The notes: generated by a model from the sequence alone, not told the origin. Shown: positions 1 to 11,368, numbered from the stretch's first letter. The stretch: DNA of 64,000 nucleotides from Frateuria_A sp051900425 (GCF_051900425.1 NZ_JBHZGK010000013.1:5326-69325), one strand, 5' to 3'. Made by a program: numbers and translations.

Positions 1-2148
<2,148 letters not shown>

Positions 2149-2174
2149 GGTCGGAGCAGGCGTGCCGGGAGCGC

Positions 2175-2203
2175 TTGTCAGGACTCCCGGCTCCACGTAA
2201 AAT
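2175..2203 (+). promoter_or_regulatory. Sigma-70 promoter of tRNA-Ser
   Basis: TTGTCA at 2175-2180, a 17-base spacer, then TAAAAT at 2198-2203. Both boxes are close to consensus. Transcription would start near 2210, about 25 bases before the tRNA. The GC-rich stretch just after the -10 box is the kind of discriminator associated with stringent control (inference). Confidence 0.75.
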
Positions 2204-2234
2204 CGCCGGCTCGCGTCGACCCGCGGACCTTTTC

Positions 2235-2325
<91 letters not shown>

Positions 2326-2332
2326 TAAAGAC

Positions 2333-2363
2333 AAACGCCCCCCTCGTGGGGCGTTTTGTTTTT
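2333..2363 (+). terminator. Rho-independent terminator after tRNA-Ser
   Basis: Nine-base stem AAACGCCCC (2333-2341) and GGGGCGTTT (2348-2356) with a short loop, followed by TGTTTTT. It begins 9 bases after the tRNA CCA end. Confidence 0.9.
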
Positions 2364-2430
2364 CCGGCGTTGCTTTTGCGAAGCGCGGGGCCGTGGCATG
2401 CTGCGTGGCGCTCGCACCTTCAGGCACCCC

Positions 2431-3135
2431 ATGATCGAGTTCGGACACGGTACCCACGTCGGCCTGCGCCGCGCGCGCAACGAGGACACCTATTACGCCG
2501 ATCCGGCGCTGGGCCTGTTCCTGGTCGCCGACGGCATGGGCGGGCACCAGCATGGCGAGGTCGCCTCGGCGCTCGTGCGCGATGCCATCGTCGAGCAGGT
2601 CGTGCGCGGGCGTGGACTGGTGGAGGCAGTGCGCGGCGCGGGCGAGCGGTTGTTCCGGCACTCCAGCGCCACGGCGGACCAGTTCCCGATGGGCACGACG
2701 GTGGCGGCGCTGTGGCTGGCTGGCGGCCGCTACGAGGTGGCCTGGGTCGGCGACAGCCGCATCTATCTGTGGCAGGGCGGCGCGCTGCGCCAGGTCAGCC
2801 ACGACCATTCGCTGGTGCAGGAACTGGTCGCGGCCGGCCAGCTCGACCCTGCGCTGGCCGATAGACATCCGCAGCGCAACGTGCTGACGCAGGCGCTGGG
2901 CGTGACCGCGACCGGGCAACTCCATATCGGCATGGCGAGAGGATCGGCCGAGCCAGGCAGCCGCTTCGTGCTGTGTAGCGACGGATTGACCGAAAGCCTG
3001 ACCGACGCCGCCATCGCCCGCATCGTGGGGCGTACCGACCTGGCTGCACAGGAATGTGTCGATCACCTGCTGCTGGCCGCGCTGGATGGCAGCGCGGACG
3101 ACAACATTACGGTGATCCTGGCGCGCGTCAGCTAG
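2431..3135 (+). CDS. PP2C-type serine/threonine protein phosphatase
   Basis: A metal-dependent phosphatase that removes phosphate from Ser/Thr residues of proteins, 234 residues, soluble. The PP2C motifs are in order: RNED (residues 17-20), VADGMGG with metal-binding Asp34 (32-38), GDSRIYL in the middle, CSDGLTE, and DDNITVIL near the C-terminus. It resembles stand-alone bacterial PrpC/Stp1 enzymes. ATG at 2431 fits the usual N-terminus just before the RxxNED motif; upstream in-frame ATGs at 2398 and 2356 would add sequence overlapping the tRNA terminator. No kinase or forkhead-associated partner lies beside it in this window, so its substrate is unknown. Confidence 0.92.
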   Translation: MIEFGHGTHVGLRRARNEDTYYADPALGLFLVADGMGGHQHGEVASALVRDAIVEQVVRGRGLVEAVRGAGERLFRHSSATADQFPMGTTVAALWLAGGRYEVAWVGDSRIYLWQGGALRQVSHDHSLVQELVAAGQLDPALADRHPQRNVLTQALGVTATGQLHIGMARGSAEPGSRFVLCSDGLTESLTDAAIARIVGRTDLAAQECVDHLLLAALDGSADDNITVILARVS

Positions 3136-3346
3136 CGCCGCGCGCAAACACCCCGGTAGCGACATCGCGCGCGCCTGCGGCCATGCGACTGGTCTTGGCC
3201 AGTCCATCTGGACACGTTCGTTGCAGGAGCGCCCGTGGCGCGAACGCCATGCTGCATCGGAATGCCGAGATCACGCCCAAGCGCTCCCGCGAAAAAGGCG
3301 GCTTTCCCATACGCCCCGGAAGAGCGGACAAGACGCGCGGCGACGA

Positions 3347-4081
3347 TCAAGCTTCGGCCAGCGCCGGCTCGGGCTGCTCCAGGCGACGCCACACGCTGCC
3401 GCCCTGGGCGGCCTTGTCCAGCGCATCCAGCCGGCTTTCGTGGGCGGCCACTTCTTCGGCATCCGCGCGCAGCACGCGCGGGCGACGCAGCAAGGTGACC
3501 GGCGCCAGCACGGCCGCGCCGGCTTCCTCGTTGGCGCCTTCGAACGCCAGATCGAGCGCGACCTGGCCGGAGGTCATGTACAGGTAGACGTCGGCCAGCA
3601 GCTGGGCGTCGATCAGGCCGCCGTGCAGGTCGCGCGCGGAGTTGTCCACGCCCAGGCGCTTGCACAGCGCATCCAGGCTGTTGCGCTGGCCGGGGTAGCG
3701 CTCGCGCGCCATCGCCAGCGTGTCGATCACGCGGCAGCGGTCGGCAATGCAGCCCAGGTGTGCGCCCACGCGCGCCAGCTCTGCATCGAGAAAGCCGACG
3801 TCGAAGCTCGCATTGTGGATGATCAGCTCGGCATCGCCGATGAACTCGAGGAACTCGTGCACGACCTCGGCAAAACGCGGCTTGTCCAGCAGGAACTCGT
3901 CCTCGATGCCGGTGACCTGCCGCGCGCCCTCGTCGATCGCACGCTCGGGGTTGAGGTAGGTCTGCCAGTGCCGGCCGCTGGGGCGGCGCTCGATGAGTTC
4001 CACGCAGGCGATTTCGATCAACCGGTGACCCTGTCGCACTTCCAGGCCGGTGGTCTCGGTATCCAGAACGATCTGTCTCAT
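3347..4081 (-). CDS. dnaQ: DNA polymerase III epsilon subunit (3'-5' proofreading exonuclease)
   Basis: Proofreading exonuclease of the replicative polymerase core, 244 residues against 243 in E. coli. The DEDDh motifs are visible: DTE at 7-9, HNASFD ending at Asp94, and His153 with Asp158 in DLHGGLIDAQ. QVALDL at residues 173-178 lies where E. coli has its sliding-clamp-binding motif. The rest of the C-terminus is the divergent segment that binds the polymerase alpha subunit. The start overlaps the rnhA stop by 4 bases (ATGA, 4078-4081), so it is translationally coupled to rnhA. In E. coli the two genes are divergent; here they are co-directional. Confidence 0.95.
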   Translation of the reverse strand: MRQIVLDTETTGLEVRQGHRLIEIACVELIERRPSGRHWQTYLNPERAIDEGARQVTGIEDEFLLDKPRFAEVVHEFLEFIGDAELIIHNASFDVGFLDAELARVGAHLGCIADRCRVIDTLAMARERYPGQRNSLDALCKRLGVDNSARDLHGGLIDAQLLADVYLYMTSGQVALDLAFEGANEEAGAAVLAPVTLLRRPRVLRADAEEVAAHESRLDALDKAAQGGSVWRRLEQPEPALAEA

Positions 4082-4527
4082 GCCCTGCCCCTGTGGCGCT
4101 CGGCCTGCTCGCGCGCGGCGCTGTCGACGCGTTCGTTTTCCACGTGGCCCGTGTGGCCGCGCACCCACGCCCAGCGTACCTGATGCGGCGCCTTGGCCGC
4201 TGCCAACCGCTCCCACAGATCCTGGTTCTTCACCGGCTTCTTGTCGGACGTGCGCCAGCCGTTGGCCACCCACTTCGGCAGCCACTGCTCGATCCCCTGC
4301 ATCACGTAGCGCGAGTCGGTCGTGAGCACGACCTTGCAGGGACGCGTGAGCGCCTCCAGCGCACTGATCGCGGCCATCAGTTCCATGCGGTTGTTGGTGG
4401 TGTCCGGCTCGCCGCCGGAGAACAGGCGTTCGACGCCCTTGGCGCGCAGCAGGGCGGCCCAGCCGCCGGGCCCGGGGTTGCCCAGGCACGCGCCGTCGGT
4501 AAACGCTTCGACTTCAGTCATCGTCAC
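4078..4527 (-). CDS. rnhA: Ribonuclease HI
   Basis: Cuts the RNA strand of RNA-DNA hybrids in R-loops and lagging-strand primers; cytoplasmic monomer of 149 residues, the usual size. The catalytic carboxylates are present: Asp11 (FTDGACLGNPGPGGW), Glu49 (NNRMELMA), Asp71 (LTTDSRYV) and Asp135 (ENERVDSAA), with the product-release His125 in RGHTGH. It is the middle gene of a methyltransferase-rnhA-dnaQ operon, 11 bases downstream of the methyltransferase and overlapping dnaQ by 4 bases. Confidence 0.97.
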   Translation of the reverse strand: MTMTEVEAFTDGACLGNPGPGGWAALLRAKGVERLFSGGEPDTTNNRMELMAAISALEALTRPCKVVLTTDSRYVMQGIEQWLPKWVANGWRTSDKKPVKNQDLWERLAAAKAPHQVRWAWVRGHTGHVENERVDSAAREQAERHRGRA

Positions 4528-4538
4528 TCACGAGAAAA

Positions 4539-5219
4539 TCAGGCGGCGGCGCTGCGGCGCGCGCCCGGCGCCAGCCCGGCGACCGGCGCCGCGGCGATCG
4601 CGCGTGGACGCAACCGGATCGGCGCGGCCGCCAGGCGGCGCTTGCGCGCGATCAGCAGGTAGCCGCCGCCGAGCGGGCCGCCGTGGTGCGGCACCACGGC
4701 CGAGCTCGGCCACATCGGGCCGACGCGCTGCACGCGTTCGACATTGAGTTCCGCGCCACGCAGCCAATGGCCGATGCGCAGCGGGGATTCGAGGTTCACC
4801 CCGCGCTGGCCGCGCCACAGCAGCCAGGGCAGCCAGCCGCTGGCTGGATGCATGCCGGTGAGCGCAAGCATGCCGCCCGGCGCAAGCACGCGGGCCGCCT
4901 CGCGCAGCAGAAACTGCGCATCGGGTGCCACTTCCAGTGCATGGCTCAGCAGCACCAGGCCGAAGGCATCGTCGAGGAACGGCAGCGGCTCGTCCAGGCG
5001 GGTATGCAGGTCGCCGGTGCCGTGGCCGCCGTTCAGATGCAGGTGGACCCAGCGGTCGAGCATCGGCGCGGCGGGCGGCCGCTCGCGCGCGACGGCCGAC
5101 ACCTGCAATGCGTACGCGCCGGCGCAACGCTGCAGCTCAGGAGCCAGCGCCTGCGCTTCTGCGGCAAGCAGGCCGCGCATCGGCTTGCTTGCGTAGATGT
5201 CTTGAGTGCGCTCGGCCAT
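4539..5219 (-). CDS. Class I SAM-dependent methyltransferase
   Basis: A 226-residue Rossmann-fold methyltransferase of the group commonly found before rnhA in gammaproteobacteria; its substrate has not been deduced here. A core resembling Methyltransf_11 is visible: DEPLPFLDDAFGLVLLSHALE, then a post-motif segment LREAARVLAPGGMLALTG. The usual glycine-rich motif I is weak (LHLNGGHGTGDL), so SAM binding is inferred from fold rather than a textbook signature. ATG at 5219 gives an N-terminus typical of these proteins; an upstream ATG at 5309 would run into the promoter region shared with gloB. First gene of the operon with rnhA and dnaQ. Confidence 0.85.
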   Translation of the reverse strand: MAERTQDIYASKPMRGLLAAEAQALAPELQRCAGAYALQVSAVARERPPAAPMLDRWVHLHLNGGHGTGDLHTRLDEPLPFLDDAFGLVLLSHALEVAPDAQFLLREAARVLAPGGMLALTGMHPASGWLPWLLWRGQRGVNLESPLRIGHWLRGAELNVERVQRVGPMWPSSAVVPHHGGPLGGGYLLIARKRRLAAAPIRLRPRAIAAAPVAGLAPGARRSAAA

Positions 5220-5424
5220 GTCGCGCCCGTCTTGCGGCAAAACCGAAGTGTAGCCGCTGGCGGTCGCAAGCGCGTCACAGGTCGCGGTACCGGCCACCTG
5301 TCTGAACACAAATCACACATTTAACGACTCACTAACGAGCCACCCGGATACCGCACTTATAGTCGGGCGGTTCGCGCAAGCCGGATGCCTGCGCCAGTCG
5401 ATACGAAGACTGCGGAGACCCTCC
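5220..5424. promoter_or_regulatory. Divergent promoter region between the methyltransferase operon and gloB
   Basis: An intergenic stretch less GC-rich than its flanks. A -10-like TATAGT lies at 5358-5363 facing gloB, but I see no convincing -35 box at the right distance. Both operons must start here because their genes point away from each other. Confidence 0.4.
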
Positions 5425-6189
5425 TTGCACGTCGTACCGTTACCGGCGCTTGCCGACAACTACATCTGGCTGGTGCACGACGACGCCGGTCAGGCGATCG
5501 TCGTCGATCCCGGCGAGGCGGGGCCCGTCGAGGCCGCGCTGTCCGCCCGTACGCTGCAGTTGCGGGCGATTCTGCTGACCCATCACCACGGCGACCATGT
5601 CGCCGGCGCCGCGGCGCTGCGGGAGCGCCACGGCGCGACCGTCTACGCGCCCCGGGACGAGCGCATCGGTGCCGTCGACCGCCGCGTCGGCGAGGGCGAC
5701 GTCGTCACGCTGGACCGGCCGCAGGCGCGTTTCCACGTACTCGACGTCCCCGGCCACACCCGCAGCCATATCGCCTATGCCGGCGAGGGCCTGCTGTTCT
5801 GCGGCGACACCCTGTTCAGCCTCGGCTGTGGCCACCTGTTCGAAGGCACGCCGGCGCAGATGCTCGCTTCGCTCGAACGGCTGGCCGCGTTGCCGGGCGA
5901 GCTGAAGGTCTGCTGCGGACACGAGTACACCCAGGCCAACGGCCGCTTCGCGCGCGAGGTCGACCCGGCCAATCCGGCGTTGGCCGCCCGCTGCGACGAG
6001 GCTGCGAAGGCCCGCGCGCAAGGCCGCCCCACGCTTCCCGTGCCGCTGGCCAGCGAACTGGCGTGCAACCCCTTCCTGCGCATCGACAGCGAGCCGCTGA
6101 CCGACTGGGCCAGCCGGCGGCATGCCGCTGGCAGCCGGGTCGAACGCTTCGCTGCGCTGCGCGCCGCAAAGGATGTCTTCCAAGGATGA
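5425..6189 (+). CDS. gloB: Hydroxyacylglutathione hydrolase (glyoxalase II)
   Basis: Second enzyme of the glutathione-dependent methylglyoxal pathway: hydrolyses S-lactoylglutathione to D-lactate and glutathione. It has 254 residues, normal for the family. The metallo-beta-lactamase signature THHHGDH (52-58) supplies His53, His55, Asp57 and His58; further ligands are in PGHTRSH, CGDTLFSLGCG and CCGHEYT. The start is TTG at 5425, preceded by a GGAGA ribosome binding site; family alignments begin at the same HVVPLPALADNY sequence. The stop overlaps the mltD start by 4 bases. Confidence 0.95.
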   Translation: MHVVPLPALADNYIWLVHDDAGQAIVVDPGEAGPVEAALSARTLQLRAILLTHHHGDHVAGAAALRERHGATVYAPRDERIGAVDRRVGEGDVVTLDRPQARFHVLDVPGHTRSHIAYAGEGLLFCGDTLFSLGCGHLFEGTPAQMLASLERLAALPGELKVCCGHEYTQANGRFAREVDPANPALAARCDEAAKARAQGRPTLPVPLASELACNPFLRIDSEPLTDWASRRHAAGSRVERFAALRAAKDVFQG

Positions 6190-7436
6190 AACACGTACTG
6201 CGCCCCCTGCCGCTCGCTTTGTCGCTGCTGGTCGCCGCCTGCGCCACCGCGCCGGTCCCCACGACCCCGCCACCCCGCGTGGAGGCGCCCCAGGCCCAGG
6301 TACCCGACGTGGCCGCCACACCCGGTGCGGCGCAAGCGCCGGTGACTACTACCAACGTCTGGGAGCGCCTGCGCGGCAGCTTCGCCATGACCGATTGCGC
6401 AGCCGACCCGGCGATCGACACCTGGGCCCGCCGCTATACCCGCTCGCCCAAGCGCTTCGAGGCGCAGATGCAGCGCATCCTGCCCCGGCTGGTCTACGTC
6501 GAGCAAAGCGCCATGCGTCACGGCGTGCCGGGCGAATTCGCCCTGCTGCCCTGGGTGGAGAGCCACTTCAATCCGGTCGCGCCGCAGAAGAACCGCGCCG
6601 CCGGCATGTGGCAGATCATGCCGGGCACGGCACGCCACATGGGTCTGAGCGTCGAGCGCGGTTACGACGCCCGGCTCGACCTGACCGAGTCGACCGACAA
6701 GGTCATGGCGTTGCTCAGCCACTACCACGACTATTTCCAGGACTGGCGACTGGCCGACTACGCCTACAACGCCGGCCGCTACGGCATCGATCGCCTGGTC
6801 AACCGCGAAGGCGCCCCCGCGGCCGAGCCGGCGGTGCCCACGCTGCCGGTGCGCGCGAGCACCCGCGCGCACCTGGTCAAGCTGATGGCGATCGCCTGTG
6901 TCGTGCAGGAGCCCGAGCGCTTCCACGTCACCCTGCCCACGCTCGACACCGATCAACAACTGGTCGCTGTCGAAGTGAACCGGCGGCTATCCCTGAAGAC
7001 GGTGGCACGCCAGGCAGGGCTGCCGCTGGAGGCGCTGGCCATCATCAACGCCGGCTACCGCAATGGCGTCATCGATACCCGCCACGGCGGCCGTGTACTG
7101 TTGCCGCGCCGGCAAGCCAACCAGTTGCGCGCGACGCTGCTGGCGCAGGCCGTCGGCGACCCGAGCGAACGGGTCGCGAGCGTGAGCGCGAAGCCCGCGC
7201 TGCCGGACCTGGGCGACGACGACACCCCTGCCACCGGCAAGGCCGAACACATCCCCGGCGCGCCTGCGGCGGATGCCGTGGACCGACCGACCGTGCACGT
7301 GGTCCACCGCGGCGACACACTGTTCGACCTGGCCCATCGCTACCATGTGCAGGTCGCGCAGCTGAAGCGCTGGAACCACCTGCGTGGCAATGCGATCCGC
7401 ATCGGGCAGAAGCTCAAGGTCAGCGCGCCGGATTGA
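6186..7436 (+). CDS. mltD: Membrane-bound lytic murein transglycosylase D-like lipoprotein
   Basis: Cleaves the glycan strand of peptidoglycan with 1,6-anhydro product formation; probably outer-membrane anchored. The 416-residue protein starts with a signal peptide ending in a lipobox (LVAAC, Cys at about residue 20). The SLT domain carries the catalytic Glu in PWVESHFNP, then AAGMWQIMPGTA and YAYNAGRYG. One clear LysM domain is at the C-terminus (VHVVHRGDTLFDLAHRYHV...GQKLKV); a weaker repeat may precede it. E. coli MltD has two LysM domains and is slightly longer. Coupled to gloB by an ATGA overlap, the same pairing as in E. coli. Confidence 0.93.
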   Translation: MKHVLRPLPLALSLLVAACATAPVPTTPPPRVEAPQAQVPDVAATPGAAQAPVTTTNVWERLRGSFAMTDCAADPAIDTWARRYTRSPKRFEAQMQRILPRLVYVEQSAMRHGVPGEFALLPWVESHFNPVAPQKNRAAGMWQIMPGTARHMGLSVERGYDARLDLTESTDKVMALLSHYHDYFQDWRLADYAYNAGRYGIDRLVNREGAPAAEPAVPTLPVRASTRAHLVKLMAIACVVQEPERFHVTLPTLDTDQQLVAVEVNRRLSLKTVARQAGLPLEALAIINAGYRNGVIDTRHGGRVLLPRRQANQLRATLLAQAVGDPSERVASVSAKPALPDLGDDDTPATGKAEHIPGAPAADAVDRPTVHVVHRGDTLFDLAHRYHVQVAQLKRWNHLRGNAIRIGQKLKVSAPD

Positions 7437-7449
7437 GGCGCGCCACGAG

Positions 7450-9390
7450 CTAGCGGCGCACTGCGGCGCGGCTCTGCCGCCAGTAGTCCTGCCAGGCCTG
7501 GAACATCAGTACGTTCCACAGGTGGGTGTGCCACTTGCGCTCACCCGCGCCGAAGCGCTGCCACACGCGGGCGATCGCCGCCGCGTCGAAGACGCCGTCG
7601 GCGGCCAGGCGCTGTGGCGACAGCAGGTCGCCAGCCCATGACTTCAGGTCGCCACGCAGCCACTCTGTCACCGGCGCGCCGAACCCGCGCTTGCCCCGGT
7701 AGACCATCGAGGCCGGCAGGTAGCGCAGCAGCACCTTCTTGAGCAGGAACTTGCTGACCCCGTCGCGCAGCTTCAAGTCCAGCGGCAGCGACCAGGCGAA
7801 CTCCGCCACGCGCCAGTCCAGCAGCGGCGCACGCGCCTCCAGGCTCACCGCCATGCTGGTGCGGTCGACCTTGCACAGCAGGTCGTCGGGCAGGTAGCTG
7901 ACGAAGTCGGCCAGCATCATCGCATCGGCCGGCGTGCCGGCGCCGTCGAGCGGATCGGCCAGGTGATAGAACGATTCCAGCGCCCGCGCGCCAGGCACCA
8001 CCGCGGCCGGATCGCGCCAGCGGGCGACGCGGTTGCGATAGACATCGCCGATGCCGCGCGCTCCCATCTCCGCCAGCAAGGCCGCCAGGCCACCGCTGCG
8101 TGAGGCTTCGCCCTGCCCTTCGGCGACCCGCGCCAGCGGGCGGCGCAGCGCGGAAGGCACGCGCGACAGCAGGCGCCAGTTGCGCAGCGCGCGCTGGTAA
8201 CGGCTGTAGCCGAAGAACAGCTCGTCCCCACCATCGCCGGACAGCGCCACGGTGACGCCACCGCGGGCCAGCCTGGCCACCAGCGCGGTCGGTACCTGCG
8301 ACGCATCGGCAAACGGCTCGTCGAACATCGCGGGCAACCGCGGCACCACTGCCAACGCGTCGGCACCGCTCACGTAAAGCTCGGTGTGGTCGGTGTGCAG
8401 GTGTCCGGCCACCTCGCGCGCCAGCGGCGCCTCGTCGTGGTGCGAACCTTCGAAGCCGATACTGAAACTGTGCACGGGCCGCGTGCTCTGGGCCTGCATC
8501 ATCGAGGTGACGATGGACGAGTCGGTGCCGCCGGAGAGGAACACGCCGACCGGCACGTCCGCGACCATGCGCAGGCCGACCGCATCGCGCAACAACGTAT
8601 CCAGGCGTTCCTCCGCCTCGGCAGCGGTGCCGCCGAACGGCGCGGCCAGCGCGGCCTGCATGCGCTCGCGCGCATTCCAGAACGGTCGCTGCGCCAGTTC
8701 AGGCTGGTGCGCTGCCGCGCCGGCGGCCACGGCCGCGGCGTCAAGACGCAGCAGGCGGCCGGGCATCAGCTTGAACGCGCGTTCGTGGATGCAATGCGGC
8801 GCGGGGATGTAGTCCAGCCGCAGCAGCAGCGTCAGCGCATCGCGGTCGACGCCGTTGTCGAAATCCGGGTGGCGCCAGAGCGCCTTCAGCTCCGAACCGA
8901 ACACCAGCGTATCGCCCGCCCAGCCGTAGTAGAGCGGCTTCTTGCCGACGCGGTCGCGGGCCAGCCACAGGCAGCGCTCGTGGCGATCCCACAGCGCCAG
9001 CGCGAACATGCCGTTGCAGCGGCGCAGGCTTTCCTCCACGCCCCAGGCAAGGAAGGCCGCCAGCAGCACCTCGGTGTCGGAGTGGCCGCGGAAGCTCGCG
9101 CCGCGCGCCTCCAGTTCGGCGCGCAGCTCGCTGAAGTTGTAGATCTCGCCGTTGTAGGCCAGCACGTAGCGGCCATCGACGGAAGTCATGGGCTGATGCC
9201 CCAGCGGCGACAGATCCAGGATACTCAACCGCTGGTGCGCCAGCGCGATGCCGACCTGCGCGTCCACCCAGGTGCCGCTGTCATCCGGCCCGCGGTGCTC
9301 AAGCGCCCCGCCCATCGCGCCGGCCAGCGCCGCGAGTTCTTGTTCCTGCCGCGCCGGCGAAGGCAGCAGCAGGCCCGCCAATCCACACAT
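7450..9390 (-). CDS. asnB: Asparagine synthase (glutamine-hydrolysing)
   Basis: Makes asparagine, or amidates a related carboxylate, using ATP and glutamine. It has 646 residues. The Ntn glutaminase domain starts at MCGLAG with nucleophile Cys2 and contains RLSILD, the glutamine-binding NGEIYN and SDTEV. The synthetase domain has the PP-loop SGGTDSS and SGDGGDELFFGYSRY. It is about 90 residues longer than E. coli AsnB (554), as in actinobacterial and exopolysaccharide-cluster homologues; no such cluster is here, so I call it general asparagine synthase. The upstream in-frame extension to 9780 is rejected because Cys2 must follow the initiator Met. A -10-like TATAAG for this strand lies at 9424-9419. 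Confidence 0.92.
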   Translation of the reverse strand: MCGLAGLLLPSPARQEQELAALAGAMGGALEHRGPDDSGTWVDAQVGIALAHQRLSILDLSPLGHQPMTSVDGRYVLAYNGEIYNFSELRAELEARGASFRGHSDTEVLLAAFLAWGVEESLRRCNGMFALALWDRHERCLWLARDRVGKKPLYYGWAGDTLVFGSELKALWRHPDFDNGVDRDALTLLLRLDYIPAPHCIHERAFKLMPGRLLRLDAAAVAAGAAAHQPELAQRPFWNARERMQAALAAPFGGTAAEAEERLDTLLRDAVGLRMVADVPVGVFLSGGTDSSIVTSMMQAQSTRPVHSFSIGFEGSHHDEAPLAREVAGHLHTDHTELYVSGADALAVVPRLPAMFDEPFADASQVPTALVARLARGGVTVALSGDGGDELFFGYSRYQRALRNWRLLSRVPSALRRPLARVAEGQGEASRSGGLAALLAEMGARGIGDVYRNRVARWRDPAAVVPGARALESFYHLADPLDGAGTPADAMMLADFVSYLPDDLLCKVDRTSMAVSLEARAPLLDWRVAEFAWSLPLDLKLRDGVSKFLLKKVLLRYLPASMVYRGKRGFGAPVTEWLRGDLKSWAGDLLSPQRLAADGVFDAAAIARVWQRFGAGERKWHTHLWNVLMFQAWQDYWRQSRAAVRR

Positions 9391-9603
9391 GGTTCCCGCT
9401 TCCCGACCGCAAACGCGTCTTATACCGCATCCTCCGCCGCCCCGAAGAACGACGGCTTTCTGCCGGTAAGCCATGGGCGCGAACCGCATCGCACGATCGC
9501 GCCCAGGGCGCTCATGACGAGCAGGCCGCCTACCCGGGTTCCTGCCGAGGCAGGCGGGTCGGTGATAAAACAGGCAGTCAGGCCTACTGGAAGGAACACG
9601 CCC

Positions 9604-10917
9604 ATGCGATTGCCGCGCCCCTACCGCTTCCTTGCCGCGCTGTTCGGCGGCGTCCTGCTCGCGGGCGCCGCCAGCGCTGCAACGCCCAAACTCGCCGGCC
9701 ACCCCTGGCTGCTCAAGGCTGACCGCGTGTTCGACGCCCGCAGCGAACAGGCGCACGCGGGCTGGGTGGTGCTCGTGCAAGGCGACAGCATCGCGGCGGT
9801 CGGTCCGGCGTCACAGGTGCAGCTGCCGCCCGGCACGCAAACCATCGATCTCCCCGGCACCACCCTGCTGCCCGGGCTGATCGACGCGCACTCGCACATC
9901 TTCCTGCACCCGTACAACGAGACCCTGTGGAACGATCAGGTGCTCAAGGAGACCCTGCCCTACCGCACCATCGAGGCGGTCCAGCACGCACACGACACGC
10001 TGATGGCCGGCTTCACCGCGCTGCGCGACCTGGGCACCGAAGGCGCCGGCTACGCCGACGTGGATGTCCAGCACGCCATCGATCAGGGCCTGATCCCCGG
10101 CCCGCATCTGTTCGTCGCCACCCGCGCGACCATCGCCAGCCACTGCTACGGCCCTGGGCCGATCGGTTTCCGCAGCGACCTGGACCTGCCACAGGGCGGC
10201 ATCCCGGTCAGTGGCGTGCCGCAGATGATCGACGCCGTGCGTGACCAGGCGGGCCATGGCGCCGACTGGATCAAGATCTACGCCGACTACCACTGCGGCA
10301 AGAGCCACGGCTCGGTGCCGACCTTCAGAGAGGAAGAGCTGAAGGCCGGCGTGGAGACCGCCCACTCGCTCGGGCTGCCGGTGTCGGTGCACTCGACCAC
10401 GCCCGAAGGCATGCGCCGCGCCGTGCTGGCCGGCGTCGACACCATCGAGCACGGCTACGGCGGCACCCGCGAGGTGTTCGAACTGATGAAGCAGCACGGC
10501 GTCGCCTACCTGCCCACGCTGGAGGCCGAAGCCGCCTACGCCCAATACTTCCGCGGCTGGAAGCCTGGCCAGCCGCTCGATGCCGACATGCAGCAGTCCG
10601 CTCATGCCTTCAGGCTCGCATTGGAGGCCGGCGTCACCATCGGCAACGGCAGCGACGTGGGCGTGTTCAGCCACGGCGACAACTACAAGGAACTTCAGTG
10701 GATGGTGCGCGACGGCATGCGCCCGGCGCAGGCCCTGCTCGCTGCCACCGCCGTGGACGCGAAGATCCTTCGCCAACAGGACCGCCTCGGCCAGCTCAAG
10801 CCCGGGCTCGAGGCCGACATCATTGCCGTGCAGGGCGACCCTACCGCTGACATCGGCGCCGTTGCCCACGTACCGTTCGTCATGAAGGACGGCGTGATCT
10901 ACAAGCAGCCCGAATGA
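9604..10917 (+). CDS. Secreted amidohydrolase (imidazolonepropionase/prolidase-like)
   Basis: Metal-dependent hydrolase of the amidohydrolase superfamily, 437 residues, probably exported. The N-terminus is a signal peptide (basic start, hydrophobic stretch, cleavage near GAASA-AT). Metal-binding motifs are DAHSH after the TIM-barrel entry, a WIKIYADY lysine, HST and EHGYG histidines, and the Asp of NGSDVG. These group with Xaa-Pro and Xaa-Arg dipeptidase-like amidohydrolases (COG1228). The substrate cannot be read from the sequence; dipeptides or cyclic amides are plausible. AAGGAA upstream of the ATG serves as ribosome binding site. Confidence 0.9.
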   Translation: MRLPRPYRFLAALFGGVLLAGAASAATPKLAGHPWLLKADRVFDARSEQAHAGWVVLVQGDSIAAVGPASQVQLPPGTQTIDLPGTTLLPGLIDAHSHIFLHPYNETLWNDQVLKETLPYRTIEAVQHAHDTLMAGFTALRDLGTEGAGYADVDVQHAIDQGLIPGPHLFVATRATIASHCYGPGPIGFRSDLDLPQGGIPVSGVPQMIDAVRDQAGHGADWIKIYADYHCGKSHGSVPTFREEELKAGVETAHSLGLPVSVHSTTPEGMRRAVLAGVDTIEHGYGGTREVFELMKQHGVAYLPTLEAEAAYAQYFRGWKPGQPLDADMQQSAHAFRLALEAGVTIGNGSDVGVFSHGDNYKELQWMVRDGMRPAQALLAATAVDAKILRQQDRLGQLKPGLEADIIAVQGDPTADIGAVAHVPFVMKDGVIYKQPE

Positions 10918-10951
10918 CGGAAGCGCAGAGCACACGAACCCGAGCAGGCGC

Positions 10952-11368
10952 TTGAAGGGGCTGGGGTGGGCCATGTTCGCGATCACCGCGACCGGTCCGC
11001 TGGCCGCCAGCGCTGCGCCGCCGGCGTTGCGGGCCCATTACGAAGTCACACTCGAAAAGGGACGCAGCACCTGGACCGTCGGCTCGGGATCGAACGTGTC
11101 CTCCGGCGTTCCGATCAGCCACGACATCGGCCCCTACCGGGTGGCGCTGCTCCCTCGCCTGGAGGCCACGGGCCGGTACACGCTCAAGGTGTCGGTCGGC
11201 CTGATCCCGCGTGGCGCCGATGCCGTTTACGCCCCGGACAGCCGCAGTTTCGCGGGACAGCTGGCGTTCCCCCTCGAGTTCACCACCACATTGGCGGGGA
11301 CCAAGGTCACCGGGGGGATCATGATCTCCCCAGCGAGGAACGCGGCAACACCTCTGCATTCCCGCTAA
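10952..11368 (+). CDS. Small putative secreted protein, family unknown
   Basis: A 138-residue frame starting with TTG at 10952 (or ATG at 10973). The first 22 residues look like a signal peptide (KGLGWAMFAITATGPLAASAA). The remainder is rich in alternating polar and hydrophobic residues and ends in a serine-, threonine- and glycine-rich tail, suggesting a beta-sandwich. It contains a single-copy pattern SRSFAGQLAFPLEFTTT that I do not recognise. It follows the amidohydrolase by 34 bases and may be cotranscribed. No function is assigned; it could be a spurious frame, but the signal peptide argues for a real gene. Confidence 0.55.
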   Translation: MKGLGWAMFAITATGPLAASAAPPALRAHYEVTLEKGRSTWTVGSGSNVSSGVPISHDIGPYRVALLPRLEATGRYTLKVSVGLIPRGADAVYAPDSRSFAGQLAFPLEFTTTLAGTKVTGGIMISPARNAATPLHSR

